A DNA stretch of 64,000 nucleotides from Adhaeribacter soli (GTDB lineage Bacteria; Bacteroidota; Bacteroidia; Cytophagales; Hymenobacteraceae). The notes beneath the pieces were generated by a model. The model did not search any database, was not told the origin of the DNA, and was given only the letters and a program-made list of their open reading frames with translations. Location: assembly GCF_008727925.1 (NCBI RefSeq), contig NZ_VTWT01000003.1, positions 186,001-250,000 on the forward strand, in the 5' to 3' direction. Of the stretch, positions 17,748-25,156 are shown one piece after another (position 1 is the stretch's first letter; the number at the start of each line of letters is the position of its first letter). Made by a program: the position numbers and the translations under genes.

Positions 17748-17825
17748 TGTTTTATAAGGGTTTTCTGCTTTAGTTCTGCTTTGATTGTTGTTGTCTGCTG
17801 AATCAATGGCTTGCAGCTTTTAGTT

Positions 17826-18092
17826 AGCTTTCTCCCTCAAGCCGGGTGGCTTCGTTTCTACGTTCGCGTCTTCTATTCAAACTGGCCTAGCGGCCTGCCT
17901 CCGGCACCGTATGAATAGGAGGCCGCGCACGTAGAAACTGGGATCAGTTTTCCTCCGTGGCTGGCTTTCTTTTATTTAGTTTTTATCAGTTAATGTGGTT
18001 TTCAGGGGCGCTGCGCTGGCGATATGCGTGAGATAAAAAAAAGAAAATTCTGAAAATTCTGTTAATCCTGAAAATCCTGATTCAGACAAAAA
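17826..18092 (-). repeat. Dispersed structured repeat, copy B (inverted)
   Basis: The reverse complement of this stretch matches 3664-3925 in order: the TCTGAATCAGGATTTTCAGG tract, GCATATCGCCAGCGCAGCGC, CGGAGGAAAACTGA, GTTTCTACGT ... ACGTAGAAAC, and GAAGCCACCCGGCTT. The paired GTTTCT.../...AGAAAC arms differ between copies but stay complementary. No ORF spans it. It fills most of the gap between rpmA and the next gene. Confidence 0.75.
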
Positions 18093-18230
18093 AAGCTGCT
18101 CATCTTTCAATTAAATCCTGAAAACGCTAACTTCTGCAACAAAAAAAGGCTGGCTGTCGTATAAACAGGTATAGGCGAAGCCTGTGAGATAAAAGTAATT
18201 CGTTTCTGCCGTAAGTGGCAGGATAGATAG

Positions 18231-18262
18231 AAAAAGGGGAGCAGAAATGCTTCCCTTTTTTG
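18231..18262 (+). terminator. Orphan terminator-like hairpin
   Basis: AAAAAGGGGAGC / TGCTTCCCTTTTTT with a T run on +. It is very like the rpmA terminator (GGGAAGC/GCTTCCC) and lies just beyond repeat B. No gene ends here, so the repeat may have been inserted between duplicated terminators, or it may be transcribed rightward. Confidence 0.6.
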
Positions 18263-18329
18263 TTTTACCAGTAAATTCAAATTGGCGAAAAGCTTATAGC
18301 TAAAAACAAACCTATAGCTAGTTTAAAAT

Positions 18330-18364
18330 AAAAGCGCTTCCCAAAGATTTGGGAAGCGCTTTTG
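18330..18364 (-). terminator. Terminator after the hotdog-like gene
   Basis: 16-nt perfect arms, AAAAGCGCTTCCCAAA and its complement, with a 3-nt loop. T-rich on the minus strand, 49 bp 3' of the minus-strand gene at 18413. Confidence 0.85.
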
Positions 18365-18412
18365 GTGGAAAACAGGAAGCTTTGGAGATGCCTGGCTTCA
18401 GGAAACCGGGTT

Positions 18413-18760
18413 CTAGTTTGAAGAAAAATAGGTGTAGCTTTCGCCTGGATCCTGTCTGGTTGGGTACGGGCTTTTCGGCCGGATGGCTACCAGGGTAAAG
18501 TGTCCTTCGCAAATGCGGGCAATTTTGCCTTTCGGGGTTTCGTGCTCGGCGGTAACTTTAAAATCGATGGTATTTTTTCTCAGACGCGTCATTTTAGAAC
18601 GAATGGCTACCATGGTACCGGCAATGCCGGCAATAAAGTAAACCTGCTCGGCATCGTTCGATAATAGGGTGCCGTAGTTGATGGTCGGTAAAACCCGGGT
18701 GGCCGTATTGGTGACTGCCCGATCCATTTCGGTTAAGATATTTTTAAGTAAGATGTCCAT
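18413..18760 (-). CDS. Hotdog-fold thioesterase-like protein (tentative)
   Basis: 115 aa. The segment AGTMVAIRSKMTRLRKNTIDFKVTAEHETPKGKIARICEGHFTLVAI follows the beta-strand pattern of small hotdog thioesterases (acyl-CoA hydrolase or FlK-like): a hydrophobic strand, a K/R-rich strand, then G-H/R-x-T-x-V. No catalytic residue can be assigned with confidence. It lies 8 bp after the 168-aa gene and ends at a strong terminator, so the two form an operon. Alternative: an unrelated small alpha/beta protein. Confidence 0.45.
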   Translation of the reverse strand: MDILLKNILTEMDRAVTNTATRVLPTINYGTLLSNDAEQVYFIAGIAGTMVAIRSKMTRLRKNTIDFKVTAEHETPKGKIARICEGHFTLVAIRPKSPYPTRQDPGESYTYFSSN

Positions 18761-18767
18761 GGTCTGG

Positions 18768-19274
18768 TTAAATTAATTGTTTCCGAAGGGCGAAATCTCC
18801 GAAGGTTTCATTGGTTCTCCTGGTTATCTTAAAAGCAGCCAGAAGAGTACTTAGTTCATTTAAAAGCGCTGATTCTGAAAGGTTTAGCTTAAAGACCTTG
18901 TTCAGGCGGCTGCCGCTTGGGTTGCCGCCTAGGTGCAGGTTGTAAAAGCCCGGCATGGTGCCTACCAGACCGATCTCCGCCAGGTAAGACCGGGCGCTGC
19001 TGCCGTCGTAACCCGCCAGGCCGATGCTGATCTCCTGCTCGCTGAAGCCATATCTGGCCAAAAGCTGCAGCAGACTGGCGTAAGGTTCGGGTGGTTTGCC
19101 TGGGTGCGTTTCCAGTGCTGCAACCTTTGTTTTAAACGGCTTGGTTACCTTCACCTGATCCTCCGGCTTAAAATTAACGGGAGAAATGACCTTAAAATTA
19201 TTTTCGGCGACCTGTAAAGCCAGAATTTCGGTATGAGTTCGGTGCATGGGGTTGGTGGCAATTGCGTTTTTCAT
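18768..19274 (-). CDS. Protein with a cysteine-less sulfite/nitrite reductase C-terminal domain
   Basis: 168 aa. Residues about 85-168 align by eye with the last domain of CysI/NirA haemoproteins: AEIGLVGTMPGFYNLHLGGNPSGSRLNKVF matches the AEIGFVGxxPGxYNLYLGGxxxGxRLNK pattern, and ETFGDFALR matches the terminal GERFGDFxxR. The preceding T-G-C-P-N-G-C loop, which holds two of the four cysteines of the [4Fe-4S]-sirohaem centre, is replaced by AGYDGSSA, and the protein has no cysteine at all. It therefore cannot be a reductase; it is a decayed or repurposed fragment. The N-terminal ~80 residues (MKNAIATNPMHRTHTEILAL...) are unfamiliar. Confidence 0.7.
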   Translation of the reverse strand: MKNAIATNPMHRTHTEILALQVAENNFKVISPVNFKPEDQVKVTKPFKTKVAALETHPGKPPEPYASLLQLLARYGFSEQEISIGLAGYDGSSARSYLAEIGLVGTMPGFYNLHLGGNPSGSRLNKVFKLNLSESALLNELSTLLAAFKITRRTNETFGDFALRKQLI

Positions 19275-19363
19275 GATAATTGGTTTTTAAAGGTTTAGTA
19301 ATTGGTTTTAAGGATTTCAGAAGCGTTTGCTTTCTGGTTGGTTTAAATAGTTTTGCTTTAAAT

Positions 19364-19396
19364 AAAAAGCCCTTCGGGCGGCGGCTCGAAGGGCTT
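19364..19396 (-). terminator. Terminator of peptide ORF 1
   Basis: AAGCCCTTCG / CGAAGGGCTT with a T run on the minus strand, directly after the stop of the 41-aa ORF at 19405-19530. Confidence 0.75.
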
Positions 19397-19404
19397 GGGT
19401 GGTT

Positions 19405-19530
19405 TTATCGCTTGTAATGCTTAAGTACGGATAGGCCAGCTTTGCTCCTTCGATGGGTATAGCGCTTCATCATGCAAGGTTTATGATTGCAGTTAAAGCA
19501 GAAAGAGACAATAATGAGATTCTTAATCAT
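19405..19530 (-). CDS. Short Cys/His/Arg-rich peptide ORF 1, 41 aa
   Basis: ATG at 19530, stop at 19405, then a terminator within 10 bp. Starts MIKNLIIVSFCFNCNHKPCM, followed by MKRYTHRRSKAG. Its nucleotides align with peptide ORF 2 around the shared FNC...MKR segment, and both begin M(I)KN-x-I as does the 168-aa protein downstream. It may be a leader or precursor peptide, or a decayed paralogue. No function known. Confidence 0.4.
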   Translation of the reverse strand: MIKNLIIVSFCFNCNHKPCMMKRYTHRRSKAGLSVLKHYKR

Positions 19531-19673
19531 GTCAGTTTATATAGTAGACACAGGTTTCAGAATGCCGGCATCTATGTTTTTTTATTAATCGGCTTGGCGA
19601 AGAATTCTTCTGGCTATCCTTTAAAATTTGTTTATCCGGCTTGTGCCGGAACTTTATTTAATCTGGTTTAAAA

Positions 19674-19705
19674 TAAAAAAAGCCCTCCGGTTCTCCGAAG
19701 GGCTT
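19674..19705 (-). terminator. Terminator of peptide ORF 2
   Basis: AAAGCCCTCCGG / CCGAAGGGCTTT with a long T run on the minus strand, 31 bp after the stop of the 28-aa ORF. Its sequence is close to the terminator at 19364. Confidence 0.75.
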
Positions 19706-19735
19706 TGTATGTTTCTTGATAAAATCCTCTGATCC

Positions 19736-19822
19736 TTATCCAATAGCATTCCCTTCGGCGGCCGGCAAGTGGCGCTTCATGCAGTTAAAAGGAAGGACAA
19801 TATTCTGGATGCTGTTTTTCAT
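19736..19822 (-). CDS. Short peptide ORF 2, 28 aa
   Basis: ATG at 19822, stop at 19736. Starts MKNSIQNIVLPFNCMKRHLP and ends EGNAIG. Immediately upstream on the minus strand is a good promoter (next entry), and a terminator follows, so the unit is probably transcribed. Homologous by eye to ORF 1. Confidence 0.45.
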   Translation of the reverse strand: MKNSIQNIVLPFNCMKRHLPAAEGNAIG

Positions 19823-19829
19823 TACGCTA

Positions 19830-19862
19830 CAAAGGTAAGACTTAACCGGGCAAACTTCCAAA
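19830..19862 (-). promoter_or_regulatory. Promoter of peptide ORF 2
   Basis: Read on the minus strand: TTTG (19862-19859), a 21-nt spacer, TACCTTTG (19837-19830). This fits the Bacteroidota -33/-7 consensus. The ATG is only 8 nt from the -7 box, so the mRNA would be leaderless or nearly so. Confidence 0.65.
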
Positions 19863-20012
19863 TTTATTTTTTATTTACCGGGCGATGCTTGTATTTTGTT
19901 AAGTTTAAAAGCCTTTTGTTTAAATCCTAAAGCGGCTTTTTCAGGAGGGAAATTCGTAAAATATTTCCTGTAAATGCTTGATTTTCTGAAAAATAACAGT
20001 GTAAAACTGTAG

Positions 20013-20780
20013 TTATTGAGGCTGTATCTCGTCTAAGACATACAATACCGGCTTGCTCGGACTGGCATCCAGGGTCAGGCTGGTGATCTGAATATTCAGC
20101 AAATACAAGCCGTCTTTTATTTCATCAGGAACGAAAATAAGCTCGGTAATGGTGGCGTTTTTCCGGGTGTTTTCCGGGTACTGCCAGAAGGCATGATGCG
20201 CCAGCAACTCGCCGCCATCTTCTTCCCGGTCAACCGACGGAAGGTCGACGAGTAAATGTTTCACTTCACTTTGCACCAGAAATTCGGCTAAAGCAGCTTC
20301 CAGGTACGTGGGATTGGTACCGGAATATTGGGCCGTTTTTTTCGATTCCGCATTTTCCAGGGTCCGGATGATGATAGCTTCCGGTTGCTCCGCGCTGAAC
20401 TTTGGCTTTACGTCTTCCAGCATTACTACCAGGTCGCCGTTTTCCTGCTTCTTTGGCACTACCGAAATAACCTGAGCCACAAATAAAAACTGCTTCAGGC
20501 AATTGTAAATGGTGGCTTCCGGATCGGGGGAAATATGCCCGTAGCATTCGGTATGCGTGCCGTTGCCGTGCGGCGTAACGTGCACGCGCTGGTAATTGGT
20601 GCAACCGCCTTCGGCCACGCTGCCCACAAAACTCCCGATCCGGATCGTATCGAACTGCACGGGTTCCGCCCAGAAACAATTCACGGTATCTGCTCCGGGT
20701 TTTAATGGCAGAGAAATATCGAGCGGGTTTTCCGGGCTGAAGCGGTACTGTTTCCCGGCGTGCGTGATGGTGGCTTGCAT
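20013..20780 (-). CDS. Cyclase family protein (kynurenine-formamidase-like)
   Basis: 255 aa from the ATG at 20780; the open frame upstream to 20954 runs through repeat DNA and is not credible. The motif HGNGTHTECYGH corresponds to the HxGTHxDxxxH metal-binding signature of the cyclase/KynB family, here with Glu in place of the usual Asp. DLPSVDREEDGGELLAHHAFW provides the later conserved acid and His. Family members are metal-dependent amide or lactone hydrolases; the substrate is unknown. Fairly isolated, downstream of hemW on the same strand. Confidence 0.85.
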   Translation of the reverse strand: MQATITHAGKQYRFSPENPLDISLPLKPGADTVNCFWAEPVQFDTIRIGSFVGSVAEGGCTNYQRVHVTPHGNGTHTECYGHISPDPEATIYNCLKQFLFVAQVISVVPKKQENGDLVVMLEDVKPKFSAEQPEAIIIRTLENAESKKTAQYSGTNPTYLEAALAEFLVQSEVKHLLVDLPSVDREEDGGELLAHHAFWQYPENTRKNATITELIFVPDEIKDGLYLLNIQITSLTLDASPSKPVLYVLDEIQPQ

Positions 20781-20912
20781 TGTTTTAAATGGGGGGATTT
20801 TACAATGTGGAAATTTGGAAATGAGGAAATGTGAAGATGGGGAGGAAATCTGAGATTCGGAAACTGGCTGAATCAGGATTTGCAGAATTTCAGAATTTGC
20901 AGAATTCCGTAC

Positions 20913-21007
20913 GGACAGGGCTTGACCTGTCCCCGGGCATTCCCGATCAAACATTCCTGATCAAATATGCCTAATCAGATACTGTGCGGACAGGTCGCGA
21001 CCTGTCC
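20913..21007. repeat. Pair of GGACAGG...CCTGTCC palindromes
   Basis: GGACAGGGCTTGACCTGTCC at 20913-20932 and the perfect 20-bp palindrome GGACAGGTCGCGACCTGTCC at 20988-21007, the latter touching the hemW stop codon. Between them are AATTCCTGATCAAA-like short repeats. The flank 20800-20850 has GTGGAAATTTGGAAATG simple repeats that recur at 22145-22180. Dispersed repeat DNA; no gene. Confidence 0.75.
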
Positions 21008-22138
21008 CTACTTCATCACAAACAAATCCAGCGCAATCTGATCGGCCAGCAACTTTCCGGCATCCGTTAATTTTAATTTGTTTCCGGAAATTTCGGCCAG
21101 GTTACGCTGCTGCAATTCGGCTAAATATTCCTTTTGCGAAACCAGCAGATCGAGGTTGAACTGGTTCTTGAGGTAGGCTAGATCGGTTCCCCAGATGGTG
21201 CGCAACGTGGTAAGCATGTATTCGTTGGCCTGGTCTTCCAGCGAAAGGTTTTCCAGCGTAAAAGGCAGTTCGTCTTTCTCCAGTGCCGTGATATACTGGT
21301 GGTTGTGCGCTATGTTGAACTGCCGCGAAACACCGTTAAAGGAATGCGCACTCGGGCCAATGCCCAGGTATTTCACCCCTTGCCAATAGCTGCTGTTGTG
21401 CTTCGATTCGAAACCGGGCTTGCAGAAGTTGGAAATCTCGTATTGAATAAACCCGTGCTTTTTCATTTCCTCCAGTAAAATTTCGAATTGTTGCGCGGTG
21501 AATTCGTCTTCGGCGGGTTTGAATTTGCCTTTCTTCGTCCAGTTGCCTAAAACGGTTTGCGGCTCCACGGTTAAAGCGTAGCAGGAAACGTGCTGCACAT
21601 CGAGCGCAAACAGTTCTTCCAGGTCCTTGCGCCAGATAGTATGGTCCGTTGCCGGAACGCCGTAGATCAAATCGATGGAAATGTTCTGGAAGCCGGCCTG
21701 CTTTGCGCCGCGGATGCTGTTGCGGGCTTCCAGGGCATTGTGGGCGCGGTTCATAAAACTCAGATGTTCCCCGTGAAAACTCTGGGTGCCAATGCTCAAA
21801 CGGTTTATGGGCAAGCTCCGTAATTCCCGGATCTTAATCGGTGTCAGGTCATCGGGGTTGGCTTCAAGGGTGATTTCGGCATTGGGATCTACATTGTAAA
21901 GGCGGTAAACAGTATCGAGAAGGCGCTGCAAACTGCTTACCGGCAACAGCGAAGGCGTGCCGCCGCCAAAGTAAATCGTCTTGATCTCTTCGCCGCCCAG
22001 GTAATCTTTGCGCAATTCCAGTTCCCGCTTCAGCGCATCAACCATCGGGATAAGCGTAGTTGTGTTCGTGCTGAAATGAAAATCGCAATAATGGCAGGCT
22101 TGTTTGCAGAAAGGAATATGAAAATAAAGTCCGGCCAT
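21008..22138 (-). CDS. hemW: Radical SAM haem chaperone HemW
   Basis: 376 aa, a normal length. The N-terminal CxxxCxxC (Cys11, Cys15, Cys18: FCKQACHYCDFHF) binds the [4Fe-4S]/SAM cluster; IYFGGGTPSLLP and EANPDDLT are standard for the family. It lacks the extra N-terminal domain and the fourth cysteine of HemN, which fits HemW, the haem-delivery chaperone formerly called an oxygen-independent coproporphyrinogen oxidase homologue. The C-terminal HemN_C region (QRNLAEISGNKLKLTDAG) is present. ATG at 22138. Confidence 0.92.
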   Translation of the reverse strand: MAGLYFHIPFCKQACHYCDFHFSTNTTTLIPMVDALKRELELRKDYLGGEEIKTIYFGGGTPSLLPVSSLQRLLDTVYRLYNVDPNAEITLEANPDDLTPIKIRELRSLPINRLSIGTQSFHGEHLSFMNRAHNALEARNSIRGAKQAGFQNISIDLIYGVPATDHTIWRKDLEELFALDVQHVSCYALTVEPQTVLGNWTKKGKFKPAEDEFTAQQFEILLEEMKKHGFIQYEISNFCKPGFESKHNSSYWQGVKYLGIGPSAHSFNGVSRQFNIAHNHQYITALEKDELPFTLENLSLEDQANEYMLTTLRTIWGTDLAYLKNQFNLDLLVSQKEYLAELQQRNLAEISGNKLKLTDAGKLLADQIALDLFVMK

Positions 22139-22421
22139 GGGTAGATTTGAAGATTTGAAAATGTGGAAATTTGAAAATGGGTTTTGGGAATAATTCTGAT
22201 ACGGTTTTAAATTCAGGTTATTCGAACGAAAACAGGTTTCTTTGTCGTTAAAGTGCTTTAGGTTCCTTTATTCTAACATGCAGGCTTTCGTTTCGTTCAG
22301 CAAATACTTTGCAGCTTTCCTCCGGAAGTCTAAAGCCGCATTCCCGAGCCCGAACAACGAACAACGAACAACGAAAAACGACCCTCCCAGCAACGAACAA
22401 CCAGCAACCAACGACCAAACA

Positions 22422-24206
22422 GTGCAAAGGTACAAACTTGCCCTGTGGTTTCTTGCCTTTTGCCTGGGGCTGAATGTTGCCGCTGCTCAGGATACGCTTA
22501 CGAGGGTTGCTCCTGATAAAGTCCCGCTCCGTTTCCGTACCACCGAAGCAGATAAAGCGGTTTTACGCAAATACAAGTTCAAACGGGAAGCGCCGGATTC
22601 TTTAAGCGCCGTGCAGGTGGTGCGTAACCTGGTGCTTGCCTTGCAGAAAGATGCCTACCTCACGGCTTCGGCCGATAGTTTTTTTCTGAAAAAAGATACC
22701 CTTTTCGTGGACCTCTACATTGGGCAGCCTTTTAAATGGGTAGCGCTGAAGAACGGAAATTTAAGCGAAGGCTTGCTGCAGAAGTCCGGCTTCCGCGAAC
22801 GTTTTTACCGGAACAAGCCCTTCAACCCCGACGATTTTGTAAAGCTGCAAAAGCGGGTGGTGGAATACACCGAAAACAGCGGTTATCCGTTTGCCTCCCT
22901 GAAACTCGATTCAGTGCAGATAACCGGGAACGGCGAAGTACAGGCTATTGCCCGCCTTACCCGCGGCCCGCTTATTACTTTCGATTCGGTGGTGGTACAA
23001 GGCCGGACAAAGACCCAATCGCGGTTTTTGTCACGCTACCTACAGATCCGCCCCGGACAGCCTTACGAACACCGGAAAGTGGAAAATTCCTTGCAATTAC
23101 TGAAACAGTTGCCCTATTTACAGGTTTCGCGTGCGCCGCAAGTACGCTTTGCCGAAAATAAAGCCCGTTTGTACTACTTTATCGAAGACCGGAACGCGAA
23201 CCAGATCGATGCCCTGATTGGGGTGTTGCCACCGGACGAAAACGCCGAAGATAAAAAAGTAATGCTGATCTGGGAAGGCAACCTGAATATCCGGAATATT
23301 AAAGGCACCGGAATTCAGCTTGGTTTGCAGGCGCGGAAAGTGGACCGGAATTCCCAGGTGCTCGATGCCAATTACCTGCAACCTAACATTCTGGGTTCGC
23401 CCCTGGAAATGAGCGTGAACTTTAACCTCTACAAGCAGGACACCACCTTCATGACCATTAAGCCCCGGCTGGAGTTCGGCTACTATACTACCCGCTACGG
23501 GAAGGTCAGTTTCTTTACCCAGTCGCGGAGCTCCCGTTTGCTTTCCACGGCCAACCTGAAAAACCTGACTTCCATGCCGGAATACGCCGACGTAAAATAT
23601 ACGTCCTTCGGCGCGGCCTACCTCTGGAACAACCTCGATGATTTTTACTTTCCCCGGAAGGGTTTGCTGATCAGCGGGCAGCTGGCGCTTGGCAACAAGA
23701 CTATTGTGCGCAACCTGGCCCTGGAGCCGCAAAGCATTTACGATACCCTGAAACTGAAAACCACCCAGTTCACCGGCAGCCTTCGAGTAGAAAATTATGC
23801 TCCCATCGGGAAGAATGGGGTTTTACTGGCTCGTTTGCGTGGCGAAAACCTGGTAAACGAGCAGATCTTCCTGAACGATATGTTCCGGTTAGGAGGTTTG
23901 AATTTATTGCGCGGCTTCAACGATTATGAGTTCTATGCGTCCTCTTACCTTTTAAGCACGCTGGAGTACCGTTTTTTTACCGCCGAAGATTCGTACCTGC
24001 TGCTTTTCTACGACCAGGCGTATTACCAGAGCAAGCTGCCGGGGGCCTTCAACGAAGATATGCCTTTGGGAATTGGCGCCGGCGTGAGCTTCAGTACCCC
24101 GGCCGGGGTGTTTCAGTTCGTTTATTCGGTAGGGCGTTCGGAGTTGCAAAAGCAGCTTAGCTTAACCAATTCGCGGGTTCATTTCGGTTTGGCGAGTAAA
24201 TTTTAA
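22422..24206 (+). CDS. BamA/TamA-type outer-membrane assembly protein
   Basis: The frame is open from 22242, but codons up to about 22420 are AACAACGA simple-repeat DNA. I take the GTG at 22422, which begins a good signal peptide (QRYKLALWFLAFCLGLNVAAA), giving 594 aa. POTRA-like segments (FDSVVVQGRTKTQSRFLSRYLQIRPGQPYEHRKVENSLQLL) are followed by a C-terminal beta barrel with the Omp85 signature (FRLGGLNLLRGFNDYEF, LGIGAGVSFSTPAGVFQFVYSVG) and a terminal Phe. Role: inserting proteins into the outer membrane. Start uncertain. Confidence 0.85.
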   Translation: MQRYKLALWFLAFCLGLNVAAAQDTLTRVAPDKVPLRFRTTEADKAVLRKYKFKREAPDSLSAVQVVRNLVLALQKDAYLTASADSFFLKKDTLFVDLYIGQPFKWVALKNGNLSEGLLQKSGFRERFYRNKPFNPDDFVKLQKRVVEYTENSGYPFASLKLDSVQITGNGEVQAIARLTRGPLITFDSVVVQGRTKTQSRFLSRYLQIRPGQPYEHRKVENSLQLLKQLPYLQVSRAPQVRFAENKARLYYFIEDRNANQIDALIGVLPPDENAEDKKVMLIWEGNLNIRNIKGTGIQLGLQARKVDRNSQVLDANYLQPNILGSPLEMSVNFNLYKQDTTFMTIKPRLEFGYYTTRYGKVSFFTQSRSSRLLSTANLKNLTSMPEYADVKYTSFGAAYLWNNLDDFYFPRKGLLISGQLALGNKTIVRNLALEPQSIYDTLKLKTTQFTGSLRVENYAPIGKNGVLLARLRGENLVNEQIFLNDMFRLGGLNLLRGFNDYEFYASSYLLSTLEYRFFTAEDSYLLLFYDQAYYQSKLPGAFNEDMPLGIGAGVSFSTPAGVFQFVYSVGRSELQKQLSLTNSRVHFGLASKF

Positions 24207-24233
24207 CTTTTTTTGAAAATTTTTCGTAAAATA

Positions 24234-24264
24234 TTTGCAGAGTCAGGAATCTTTCCTACTTTTG
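24234..24264 (+). promoter_or_regulatory. Promoter of tRNA-fMet
   Basis: TTTG at 24234-24237, a 19-nt spacer, TACTTTTG at 24257-24264, 13 nt before the mature tRNA 5' end. Confidence 0.85.
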
Positions 24265-24277
24265 CATCACCAAACAG

Positions 24278-24350
<73 letters not shown>

Positions 24351-24358
24351 CCTAAAGG

Positions 24359-24384
24359 GCCTTACAGGAAGTGTAAGGCTTTTC
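24359..24384 (+). terminator. Hairpin between tRNA genes
   Basis: CCTTACA / TGTAAGG with a T-rich tail after tRNA-fMet. Confidence 0.65.
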
Positions 24385-24420
24385 TTTGAAAAAGTAACGT
24401 TGCCGCCTTGCACGTTCAAT

Positions 24421-24492
24421 GGTCCATTCGTCTAGGGGTTAGGACACCAGATTTTCATTCTGGTAACAGGGGTTCGATTCCCCTATGGACTA
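24421..24492 (+). tRNA. tRNA-Glu (TTC)
   Basis: Acceptor GGTCCAT / ATGGACT, anticodon stem CCAGA/TCTGG around TTTTCAT (anticodon TTC), and T arm AGGGG-TTCGATT-CCCCT. Its 3' end and the following GGCCTT terminator are imitated at about 33.97 and 39.65 kb, so it appears to be the integration site of the downstream accessory blocks. Confidence 0.95.
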
Positions 24493-24555
24493 CTTCAAAG
24501 GCCTTCAGTTAATCCTGAGGGCCTTTTTTCTTTATACTGCGTACACATTTGCGTA
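24484..24555 (+). repeat. Island junction repeat L (tRNA-Glu 3' end to ACATTTGCGTA)
   Basis: The tRNA-Glu 3' end (GGACTACT), an AAGGCC...GGCCTT terminator hairpin (24497-24531) and ACATTTGCGTA (24545-24555). The same order (CTACT, GGCCTT tract, ACATTTGCGTA) recurs at 33960-34039 and 39638-39694. Likely a left attachment junction; the hairpin also terminates tRNA-Glu. Confidence 0.6.
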
Positions 24556-24606
24556 CTAATATTTAGATTGGCTTTATTTCAATACTTAAATAAAGCAGGG
24601 CTTCCA

Positions 24607-25029
24607 CTAAAAGAAATCAAACTTAAGAGCGAGCTTTCTGAAAGGAATAAGTTTCATTAGCTCCAGCACTTCTGGCTCTATTGGAAAAGCAAAATCATCC
24701 TGAAACCAGACGATAGCTAAGGCAGCATAATCAGCATCCTGGATTGCATAATCCTCTACCCTGGCAACACAGGTAATCCTGGGAAGCCTTACTGCCTCTT
24801 CCCCTTCAGAAAATAGTGGTGCAATTTCTAGTGGAGTAAGCTTTGGTTCTACTATATAAACTGCTTCCAGGTAACATACCCTTTTAGCAACTGCTACAGC
24901 ATTCTCTATTTCTATTCTATTCATTCTGGCACTTGGAACCCCTTCCATCTGGCTTTCATACGTACGCCATTGCAGGAGCTTATTTATTTTGACTTTTCCT
25001 TTCCCTTCAACTATTATCTCCTGGTTCAT
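24607..25029 (-). CDS. Hypothetical protein, 140 aa
   Basis: ATG at 25029. Compact alpha/beta protein, no signal peptide or membrane segment; starts MNQEIIVEGKGKVKINKLLQ and contains RVCYLEAVYIVEPKLTPLEI and ADYAALAIVWFQDDFAFPI. Not recognised. It reads on the minus strand, between the tRNA-Glu junction and the broken recombinase, so it belongs to the accessory block. Confidence 0.6.
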   Translation of the reverse strand: MNQEIIVEGKGKVKINKLLQWRTYESQMEGVPSARMNRIEIENAVAVAKRVCYLEAVYIVEPKLTPLEIAPLFSEGEEAVRLPRITCVARVEDYAIQDADYAALAIVWFQDDFAFPIEPEVLELMKLIPFRKLALKFDFF

Positions 25030-25156
25030 TCTTTCATTTGTCTTAGTTAATCACAAAGCGTTGTTGGTTTACGATCAAAACCTTATCTTCTGATAAGAGC
25101 AAGTAACCATAGTCGTAGCTGGGGTGCTGTTCCGGCATTCCCTGCAGCTAAGCTAA

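Noticed and set aside
20781-20954. N-terminal extension of the cyclase frame
   Set aside because: The codons run through dispersed repeats and simple AATTTGG-type sequence; the ATG at 20780 gives the normal family start.
22242-22421. N-terminal extension of the BamA/TamA-like frame
   Set aside because: AACAACGA tandem-repeat codons precede a clear signal peptide; the extension would bury it.
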